DNA from: PALSA-612 sp963791225
GTDB lineage: Bacteria; Actinomycetota; Thermoleophilia; Gaiellales; Gaiellaceae
Assembly: GCA_963791225.1 (NCBI GenBank)
Contig: CAWBRV010000003.1
Span: 496,001 to 560,000 of the forward strand
Direction of reading: 5' to 3'
Length of the DNA: 64,000 bases
Each line of letters opens with the position of its first letter. Positions within the stretch are counted from its first letter, which is position 1. The notes beneath the pieces were generated by a model. The model made no database searches. It saw only the letters and a list, made by a program, of their open reading frames with translations, and was not told the DNA's origin. This document shows, in pieces, positions 9,239 through 15,684 of the stretch. The position numbers and the translations under genes were made by a program.

Positions 9239-9987
9239 GCGACGCGGTTCTGACCATCGAGGGTCTGACCGCCGGCTACGACGGGGCGGCGGTGATCCGC
9301 GACGTCGACCTGACCGTCGGTCCAGGCGAGGTCGTCGCGCTGCTCGGCGCCAACGGCGCCGGCAAGACGACGACGTTGAGGGTGATCTCGGGGCTCGTCC
9401 GTCCCATGGGTGGTCGCGTCACCTTCTCCGGCCGAGACATCGCGCGCGCGTCACCCACGCAGCGGGCGCGGATGGGGATCGTGCACGTCCCCGAGGGCCG
9501 CGGACTCTTCTACGGACTGACCGTCGCCGAGCACTTCCGGCTCGGCTACCACGGCCAGCGCCCGGATGAAGATGCGGCTTGCGAGTACTTCCCCAAGCTC
9601 AGGGAGCTGCGAACCCGGCGCGCCGGACTGCTCTCCGGCGGTGAGCAGCAGATGCTCGCGGTCGCGCGCGGGCTTGCCCGTCGGCCACGCCTGCTCCTCC
9701 TCGACGAGCTCTCGCTCGGGCTCGCCCCCGTGATCGTCGAGACCCTCCTGCCGGTCGTGAACCAGTATGCGCTCGACTCGGGCTGCGGCGTGCTGCTCGT
9801 CGAGCAGCACATCCAGCTCGCGCTCGAGATCGCCGACCGGGGATACGTTCTCTCCCACGGGGAGATCGTCCTCCACGACCGTGCCGAGGTGCTGCACGCC
9901 GACCGCGAACTCCTTGTCTCCAGCTACCTGGGTGAGCAGCAGGTCACGAGCACCGACACGGCTACGTCAACGCGTTCGACGAGCTGA
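9235..9987 (+). CDS. livF: Liv-type ABC transporter ATPase (LivF)
   Basis: A 250-residue ABC ATPase of the LivF type. Walker A GANGAGKTT is near residue 38, the signature LSGGEQQ near 132, Walker B LLLLDELSLGLAP just after it, and the switch His lies in LVEQH. It starts inside the stop codon of the fused permease-ATPase, so both ATPases of the heterodimer are made together. A C-terminal Thr/Ser-rich tail of about 14 residues is extra. Ligand specificity cannot be read from the ATPase; the downstream selenoprotein and thioredoxin reductase-like genes suggest the imported compound is processed by redox chemistry. Confidence 0.9.
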   Translation: MSDAVLTIEGLTAGYDGAAVIRDVDLTVGPGEVVALLGANGAGKTTTLRVISGLVRPMGGRVTFSGRDIARASPTQRARMGIVHVPEGRGLFYGLTVAEHFRLGYHGQRPDEDAACEYFPKLRELRTRRAGLLSGGEQQMLAVARGLARRPRLLLLDELSLGLAPVIVETLLPVVNQYALDSGCGVLLVEQHIQLALEIADRGYVLSHGEIVLHDRAEVLHADRELLVSSYLGEQQVTSTDTATSTRSTS

Positions 9988-10036
9988 AAGCGAGTTGTCG
10001 CTTGGTAGGATCGGCAGCCCGATTCGAGGAGGCGAG

Positions 10037-11695
10037 TTGGCCAAGTTCAGGGTGCTGAACCCCGAGGGATACCCGCCGAAGGTCAGCGCGCGGGGGATGG
10101 CTCCGAGCCTGGACACACTCGAGGGGCGGAAGCTCTTCCTCGTCGATGTCGGCTTCGCGAACTCGGACAACTTCATGGCCCAGCTGCACGGCTGGTTCGA
10201 GGAGCACCGGCCGACGATCCACACGGAGGTGGTCCGGTGGCGCAACCAGCACATCCCGGACCCCGAGCTCTGCGAGCGCATCCAGGCCGACGGCGACGCG
10301 GCCATTCTCGGCGTCGGCACCTGACCGGGCTGCGCGCCGGAGGTCTCCGGCCACGTCGTCGATCTCGAATCGAAGTACGGCGTACCGACCGTGGGCGTGC
10401 ACGTCGACGTTTTCGCACGCCTCGTGCGCAATACCGTGAAAGCGAGCGGGATGCCGAGCGCACGCCAGGCGTTCGTACCCACACCGCTGATGAACACGTC
10501 GCCCCAGGGCCTGCGGGAGTATGTCGAGGGCAACGACCCGATTCACGGCCGGCCCTTCATGGCCGAGGTCTTCGACCAGCTCACGCGCCCGGTTCCCGCC
10601 GACGAGCTGCGCGGCGAGAGCTGGGACCGGTCGACACCGCGCTACGTCGAAGCGGACGGCGAGGAGGAGATGCACGCACTCTTCCAGGAGCGCCGCTACA
10701 CGGATTTCCTGCCGATCGTCCTCCCGACCGAGGAGCGCGTCGAGCGGATGCTGACGGGAACGAGCCACGCGCCGGACGAGATGGTCGGCAAGCTCCGTCC
10801 GACGATCGGCATGGAGTACTGGCACTTCGACGTCGAGAAGGTCGCGGTGAACGCCGTGATGGCCGGCGCCGCGCCGGAGCATCTCCCGGTCATCCTCGCG
10901 CTCGCGTCGAGCGGGGACACCGGGCGCCAGAGCAGCATGTCGTCGATGGGGAACATGGTCGTCGTCAACGGGCCGATCCGGCACGAGATCGCGATGAACA
11001 GCGGCGTCGGCGCGCTGGGGCCGTACAACTACGCGAACTCCGCGATCGGGCGGGCGTTCGGCCTGCTCTCCCAGAACCTCCAGGGCGGCTCGGTGCCGGG
11101 CGTCTCCTACGCCGGCTCGCAGGGCTGCAACTTCTCCTACAACTGCATCACCTTCGCCGAGAACGAGGAAGCGAGCCCCTGGGAGCCGTACCACGTGCAA
11201 TGGGGCCTCGACAAGGACGAGAGCGCCGTCACGGTGTCGTACATCTGGGGAAACGTCTGGGCCGAGTACCTGCGCACCTGCTGGGAGGAAAAGCTGCAGG
11301 CAATGATCTGCGGCCTCGAGCCCGGGGTGGGGTGCACGCTCGTGCTCGACCCGATCGTGGCACGCGAGTTCTGCGAACGGGGCCTCGACACGAAGGAGAA
11401 GATCGTCCAGTGGATCCACCAGAACGCGCGCATCCCGCAGCGCCGCTACTGGGATCACGTCATGCTCAACCTGATCCACGAGGAGGTGGAGGCGGGCGTC
11501 GAGCCGTTCGCGAGCTACTGGAAGGCGCCGCCTGACGAGCTGATCCCGGTGTTCGAGCCGAACCGGATCAACATCGTCGTCGCCGGCGGCGAGACGAACG
11601 GGCACTTCAGCATCTTCATGGGCTCCCCGATGCGCGCCAAGTTCCGGACGAACAAGGGGCAAAACGCGACGGTCTCGGTCGACGCCTGGCGCTGA
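10037..11695 (+). CDS. selenoprotein of the UGSC-like family; in-frame TGA read as Sec96
   Basis: Two open segments in the same frame are split only by TGA 10322-10324. The first, from TTG 10037 after gaggagg, encodes a Rossmann-like half ending AAILGVGT. The second continues without a gap as PGCAPEVSGHVVDLE...GVPTVGVHVDVFARL. Homology clearly crosses the TGA: the layout GVG-x-(U/C)-x-x-C, followed by an LE..GVPTV strand, is that of the UGSC (seleno)protein family, here with U-P-G-C instead of U-G-S-C. Reading TGA as selenocysteine gives 552 residues with Sec96 and Cys99 as a redox pair. A fdhF-like SECIS hairpin lies immediately downstream. The remaining about 430 residues contain several Cys (GSQGCNFSYNC) and have no function I recognise. 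The next gene is a thioredoxin reductase-like partner. Confidence 0.85.
10322..10351 (+). promoter_or_regulatory. bacterial SECIS element
   Basis: The UGA is followed by a hairpin with stem gccgga (10336-10341) / tccggc (10346-10351) and loop GGTC. The apical sequence AGGUCU is, from memory, that of the E. coli fdhF SECIS, and its GGU falls only one base closer to the UGA than in fdhF. SelB binding would direct Sec insertion. The lower stem is weak. Confidence 0.75.
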
Positions 11696-11718
11696 CCGCG
11701 ACGCCGTATGCTCTTGCG

Positions 11719-12678
11719 GTGGAGCGTGACGGCTACGACATCGTCGTTGTCGGAGCCGGGGTCGCCGGTCTCACGTCGGCCCTGACTGCTGTCCGGCTCG
11801 GGCGAAGCGTGCTCGTCCTCGCAGGGGCCGCCCCCGGCGGCTTGCTGCTCGGCATCGAGCGGATCGAAGGCTTGCCCGGCTTCCCGGAAGGAGTCGCCGG
11901 CTACGAGCTCTGCCCGGGCCTGCAGGCGGAGGCAGACGAGGAAGGTGCGGAGATCGTGAACGTCGAGCTCGAGTCACTCGAATCGTCGGACGGCGGCTGG
12001 GTCATCGGCACCGCCGAAGGAGCTTTCGGCGCCCGCGCGGTGATTCTCGCGACAGGGGCCCGCTTTCGCCGACTCGGGGTACCGGGCGAGGAGCGGCTCC
12101 AGGGACACGGCGTCAGCACCTGCGCGAGCTGTGACGGGCCGCTGCTGGGCGGCAAGACCGCCGCGGTTGTCGGCGGCGGGGACTCGGCGCTGCAGGAGGC
12201 GTTGGCGCTCGCGGATTCGGTCGACCGGGTCGTGATTCTTCACCGCGGCGACGAACTGAGCGGACAGGCGAGCTATCGCGTTCGCGTCGCCGAGTGCGCG
12301 ACGATCGATGTTTGCTACGGCACCATCGTCGAAGAGATCCTCGGCGAGCAGACGGTCGGCGCCTTGCGCGTCCGAGATCTCGCGACCGACGCTGTCGAGG
12401 AGCTCGAGGTAGGTGGCGTTTTCCCGTATGTGGGGCTGCGCCCGTCGACCGAGCGATTGGCAGACGTGGCGGTCGACACGGACGGCGCCGTGCTCACCGA
12501 CGGTGCGCTACGAACCTCGGCAGCGGGCGTCTTCGCGGCCGGGATCGTCCGCAGCGGTGCGGCGGGTCGCGCCGCTGCCGCGGGCGGCGAGGGCGCGGCG
12601 GCCGCGATCGCCGCGCACGCGTATCTGGCCGAGGGCGTCTGGCGGAGCGCACCGACGGCCGTCGTGGAGAGCGTCTGA
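11719..12678 (+). CDS. thioredoxin reductase-like FAD/NAD(P) oxidoreductase
   Basis: A 319-residue low-molecular-weight thioredoxin reductase-type protein. FAD-binding GAGVAG is at residues 11-16, the redox pair CASC at 135-138, and a second dinucleotide motif VVGGGDSALQEA at about 152-163. A C-terminal FAD motif is replaced by GVFAAGIVRSGAAGRAAAA, which lacks the usual GD. The NADPH-contact HRR motif is changed to HRGDELSGQASYRVR, so the electron donor is uncertain. It starts 23 bases after the selenoprotein and is probably its reductant by position. The stop overlaps the next start (TGATG). Confidence 0.8.
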   Translation: MERDGYDIVVVGAGVAGLTSALTAVRLGRSVLVLAGAAPGGLLLGIERIEGLPGFPEGVAGYELCPGLQAEADEEGAEIVNVELESLESSDGGWVIGTAEGAFGARAVILATGARFRRLGVPGEERLQGHGVSTCASCDGPLLGGKTAAVVGGGDSALQEALALADSVDRVVILHRGDELSGQASYRVRVAECATIDVCYGTIVEEILGEQTVGALRVRDLATDAVEELEVGGVFPYVGLRPSTERLADVAVDTDGAVLTDGALRTSAAGVFAAGIVRSGAAGRAAAAGGEGAAAAIAAHAYLAEGVWRSAPTAVVESV

Positions 12679-13616
12679 TGGCGCGCGCGGTAGGCATTCC
12701 GGAGCCGGGGGGACCCGAGGTGCTGCGGGTGATCGACCGCGACGTGCGCGACCCGGAGTCGGGTGAGGTCAGGATCGCGGTCGCCGCGGCGGCGGTGAAT
12801 CCGACCGACGTCGCCCTGCGCGTGGGGTTCGGCGTCGAGGGCGTTCCGCCGCCGTGGACGCCGGGGATGGACGCGGCGGGCGTCGTCGAGTCTGTCGGCG
12901 AGGACGTCGACCGGCTTGCGGTGGGAGACAGGGTGATGGCGGTCGTCAGCCCGCGCCGGCCGGAGGGCGGTGCCCAGGCCGAGCTCGTCGTCGTGCCGGC
13001 GGCGTCGGTCGTCGAGATCCCGGACGGTGCCTCCTTCCAGGAGGCGTCGACCCTCCCGATGAACGGCCTCACGGCAATGCTCTCGCTGGAACTGCTGGGC
13101 CTGGACGCCGGACAGACGCTCGTCGTAACAGGCGGCGCCGGCCTGCTCGCCTCGTACGCCATCCCGCTCGCGAAGGAACGCGGACTACGGGTGATCGCGG
13201 ACGCGAAGCCTGATGACGAGGCACTCGTTCGGAGCTTCGGCGCGGACGTCGTTCTCCCGCGTGGTGAAGGCTTTCCTGCTGCGGTCCGCGACGTCGTCCC
13301 CGACGGCGCCGACGGTGCGCTCGACACGGCGCTCTTCAACCGCGCTGCGTTCCCGGCCCTGCGCGACGGGGGCGTGCTCGTGCCGTTGCGCGGTTGGCAC
13401 GACGGCGAGCCTGTGCGCGGGATCGACATCCGCCCCGTCCTGGTTTCCGAGGCGATGCAGCGCACCGACTGGCTCGAGGAGTTGCGGGACCTTGCGTCGC
13501 GAGGAACGCTTGCGCTCCGGGTCGCGGCCGAGTATCCACCCGAGCACGCGGCGGACGCGCATCGCCTCATGGAAGCGGGCGGACTGCGGGGCCGCGCGCT
13601 GATCGTCTTCTCCTAG
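12678..13616 (+). CDS. zinc-free quinone oxidoreductase-like MDR protein
   Basis: A 312-residue medium-chain dehydrogenase/reductase of the quinone oxidoreductase (QOR/zeta-crystallin) class. It has an N-terminal GroES-like part (NPTDVALRVG, then GMDAAGVVESVGEDVDRLAVGDRV) and a Rossmann part with VVTGGAGLLASYAIPLAKERG. The catalytic and structural zinc Cys residues of alcohol dehydrogenases are absent. It probably uses NADPH to reduce a conjugated carbonyl or quinone. The start overlaps the thioredoxin reductase-like stop. The TAG stop forms the first bases of a repeat also present at 1821. Confidence 0.85.
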   Translation: MARAVGIPEPGGPEVLRVIDRDVRDPESGEVRIAVAAAAVNPTDVALRVGFGVEGVPPPWTPGMDAAGVVESVGEDVDRLAVGDRVMAVVSPRRPEGGAQAELVVVPAASVVEIPDGASFQEASTLPMNGLTAMLSLELLGLDAGQTLVVTGGAGLLASYAIPLAKERGLRVIADAKPDDEALVRSFGADVVLPRGEGFPAAVRDVVPDGADGALDTALFNRAAFPALRDGGVLVPLRGWHDGEPVRGIDIRPVLVSEAMQRTDWLEELRDLASRGTLALRVAAEYPPEHAADAHRLMEAGGLRGRALIVFS

Positions 13617-13650
13617 AGGCTTGACGTGACCCAGCTGGGCGCGGCGCGTG
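13614..13650 (+). repeat. half-copy of the stop-codon-linked repeat
   Basis: The sequence tagaggcttgacgtga begins in the TAG stop of the quinone oxidoreductase-like gene and matches the left arm of the palindrome at 1821-2001 (tagaggc...ttgatgtga). The matching right arm is not found here. Confidence 0.4.
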
Positions 13651-13716
13651 GCGCGGGCTCGATTGCCTGCGTTAACGTGGTTCTTTGCCGCTTGAGTGAG
13701 GAGAGGAGGCAGGGTC

Positions 13717-14019
13717 ATGGAGCTCGACCAGAGCTACGTGTGGATCACGACACGACGGCTGAAGCCCGGCACGCGTGAAGAGTTCAGTCGGGCGTGGCAG
13801 CCGCGAGACTTTCCCGAGGGCATGCTTCGCGCCTACGAGTGCTATTCCACCGACGGAAACGAGGTGGTCGGGATTGCGATCTGGGACTCGCCCGAGTCGC
13901 GTGAGCGGTTCGTTCGCTCGGAGGTCGAGGGCGAACGGCGCCAGGCGATGGAACCGTTCGTCGTCGAGGAAAGCTCAGGCTTCTACATTGGACGCGAGCT
14001 GAAGATCCCGACACGCTGA
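13717..14019 (+). CDS. small dimeric alpha/beta-barrel (ABM-like) protein
   Basis: A 100-residue protein with the pattern of the antibiotic-biosynthesis-monooxygenase / stress-responsive dimeric barrel fold: YVWITTRRLKPGTREEFSRAW as strand-helix, YECYSTDGNEVVGIAIWDS as a strand pair, then RERFVRSEVEGERRQAMEP and a final strand. The start is ATG 13717 with gaggaggc upstream. It is separated by 100 bp from the preceding operon and likely has its own promoter. Members range from heme-degrading enzymes to cofactor-free oxygenases; no catalytic residue could be assigned. Confidence 0.7.
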   Translation: MELDQSYVWITTRRLKPGTREEFSRAWQPRDFPEGMLRAYECYSTDGNEVVGIAIWDSPESRERFVRSEVEGERRQAMEPFVVEESSGFYIGRELKIPTR

Positions 14020-14062
14020 CCCGCCGATCCGTCACTCCCGCAACTCGGACACCGACGGCGGT

Positions 14063-14434
14063 CTAGAGACCCAACGACTTCTCGCCCAGCTCGCGCCCAT
14101 GCGTCATTCGCTCCAGCAGGCAAGCGGCCCCTGCCAGCCCGAGCCATGTCGAGGGGAGATCTCGCTTCCGCATGGCGACTGCGCAGCTGATCGGGGCTGC
14201 GACCCACAGACTGAGGCAGTAGAAGCAGTCCATCAGCTCTCCAAGCGGGCTCGGACCGACCTTCGCCCGCAAGCGCAGGATTGACTGCGCAGGACCGTCC
14301 TCCTCGGCCAGCAGGTGAGTGAGCCGCCAGGTGGCGAGTGAACCGACGGCGAAGCGTGCCGAGAAGCCTGGCCGGCGCGCCGACGGCGAGCTAGGGCTGC
14401 CGTGTGGCCGCGCCATTGCGACGCGTCCCCTCAC
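14063..14434 (-). CDS. DUF1360-like small membrane protein
   Basis: Up to 123 residues; the core resembles the DUF1360 family: FAVGSLATWRLTHLLAEEDGP, then MDCFYCLSLWVAAP with a Cys-x-x-Cys in a membrane-helix context, and a final hydrophobic helix. DUF1360 proteins are found in spore formers and actinobacteria and are of unknown function. The start could be 14434 or ATG 14416; both lie inside the 3' end of the SARP gene, so the two are probably co-transcribed. Confidence 0.7.
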   Translation of the reverse strand: MRGRVAMARPHGSPSSPSARRPGFSARFAVGSLATWRLTHLLAEEDGPAQSILRLRAKVGPSPLGELMDCFYCLSLWVAAPISCAVAMRKRDLPSTWLGLAGAACLLERMTHGRELGEKSLGL

Positions 14435-15206
14435 GCAGGTGTCTATGGCCGTACAGGTCGCGAATCTGCTGCTTCATCGTCACCGACGGCTCGATGCCCA
14501 GGTGTTCGCGGAGGAGGCGCCGGCAGAATCGGTACTGGCGGATCGCCTCGGCGGCGTTCCCGTCGAGGATGTGAACGCGCACGAGTTCCCGATGCACGCT
14601 CTCACGCAGGGGCTCGCCCGCGAGCGCCTCGAGTCCGGCAGCGAGCGCGTCGTCGAGCCGTCCCGCATCGGTCAATCGATGGCAGAGCGTTTCGAGCGCC
14701 CTTAGACGCACCTGCCGGAAATGCTCGCGCTCGATCAGGACCCAGTCGTCGTACCAGTCGGGCAGCACGTCGCCGCCGAGCCGCGAGGGATCGATGCGAA
14801 GGCTGTCGGCCTCCGGGCCGCCGAGCACGCGTTTGGCCAGGGCCTCGGCCTCGTGGAGGTCGACGCGAACCTCGTCGCGAAGCTTGAGTTGGTTCGTGGA
14901 CGCCTGGATGACGTCGCAGCTCCGATGCAGCTGCCAGAGAGCCGAGCGGAGACTCGCATGTGCGCGCTGCTCCGACGAATTCGTCCAGAGCAGGCCGGCC
15001 ACGTACTGGCGTAGAACCGGGTGTCGCTTGATCGCCAGGAATGCGATCAGCCGCCTCACCGTCATCGGCAGCGCGATCGGGGACTCGTCCGCGACGAGCT
15101 CGAACGCGTTCAAGAGACGCAGCCGGATGCCGCACTCGCGGGCGACCGACGGTGCCATCGGCGCCGGCCGGACAGCCGCAGCAACGAGCGGGACACGCAA
15201 GAACAA
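14391..15206 (-). CDS. SARP-family transcriptional activator (wHTH + BTAD)
   Basis: A 271-residue regulator with an OmpR-type winged helix in residues about 25-115 (IRLRLLNAFELV, then RRLIAFLAI, RSALWQLH). The bacterial transcriptional activation domain follows at about 120-260 (DWVLIEREHFRQVRLRALETL, REHLGIEPS). This is the minimal SARP architecture, without an ATPase extension. The start is uncertain: TTG 15206 with ggag 9 bases upstream, TTG 15200 after gagggg, or ATG 15158. SARPs bind directly repeated heptamers spaced one helical turn apart; three such triple repeats lie upstream of the divergent genes, so it probably activates them. Confidence 0.85.
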   Translation of the reverse strand: MFLRVPLVAAAVRPAPMAPSVARECGIRLRLLNAFELVADESPIALPMTVRRLIAFLAIKRHPVLRQYVAGLLWTNSSEQRAHASLRSALWQLHRSCDVIQASTNQLKLRDEVRVDLHEAEALAKRVLGGPEADSLRIDPSRLGGDVLPDWYDDWVLIEREHFRQVRLRALETLCHRLTDAGRLDDALAAGLEALAGEPLRESVHRELVRVHILDGNAAEAIRQYRFCRRLLREHLGIEPSVTMKQQIRDLYGHRHLREGTRRNGAATRQP

Positions 15207-15279
15207 CCCCCTCTGCTCCGTTGCCGGTATCGACGGTAGTGGCGCTTCGGGTATCTGTCAAACCCGCGCTCGAGAGGAG

Positions 15280-15312
15280 TTGACGATCCGTTGACGATCC
15301 ACTGACGCGCGT
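15280..15312 (+). promoter_or_regulatory. SARP operator 1: three 11-bp direct repeats
   Basis: TTGACGATCCG, TTGACGATCCA and CTGACGCGCGT follow one another with exact 11-bp period, ending 16 bases before the ATG of the small Cys-Cys protein gene. Confidence 0.7.
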
Positions 15313-15328
15313 CTGCGACCGTCGAACC

Positions 15329-15577
15329 ATGGGTTGCTGCGGGCAGGGGAGAGCCGCGCTTCGCGCCGGGGCTCAGGTACCCGACGGCCCCGGCGTTCCC
15401 ACGGTGGGCTCGCGCGGCCCGCTTCGACTCGAGGCAGTGACCACAACGACGCTGTATGCGCTCGGCGCGGTGACGCGCAGGCGCTATGTGTTCCACCCCG
15501 GCGAACTGGTCGATCGGGTGGATTCGCGAGACCTGCCGGCCCTGCTCGCGAGCGGGCTCTTCCGCACGCTCGACTGA
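15329..15577 (+). CDS. small Cys-Cys protein, unknown function
   Basis: An 82-residue protein starting MGCCGQGR, with a variable Ala/Gly/Pro-rich middle and a conserved-looking C-terminus YVFHPGELVDRVDSRDLPALL followed by GLFRTLD. I recall similarly built small actinobacterial proteins of unknown role with an N-terminal CC motif. ATG 15329 follows the first SARP operator closely, leaving little room for a ribosome-binding site, so translation may be leaderless or weak. It is the first gene of the SARP-linked set. Confidence 0.6.
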   Translation: MGCCGQGRAALRAGAQVPDGPGVPTVGSRGPLRLEAVTTTTLYALGAVTRRRYVFHPGELVDRVDSRDLPALLASGLFRTLD

Positions 15578-15605
15578 ACACGGCTCAGATCGCGCTCGTG
15601 GACCC

Positions 15606-15638
15606 TTGACGGTGCGTTGACGGGGACATGACGAGGGG
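15606..15638 (+). promoter_or_regulatory. SARP operator 2: three 11-bp direct repeats
   Basis: TTGACGGTGCG, TTGACGGGGAC and ATGACGAGGGG are consecutive with exact 11-bp period, 46 bases upstream of the 864-residue protein gene. Confidence 0.7.
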
Positions 15639-15684
15639 CTGTCAGCGTTGCCGACGTCAGTTGCACCGACGAGAGGAGTTCCCC

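Noticed and set aside
10322..10324. Reading the TGA as a genuine stop or as a frameshift site
   Set aside because: Both sides are in the same frame, homology continues across it, and a SECIS-like hairpin lies at the right distance.
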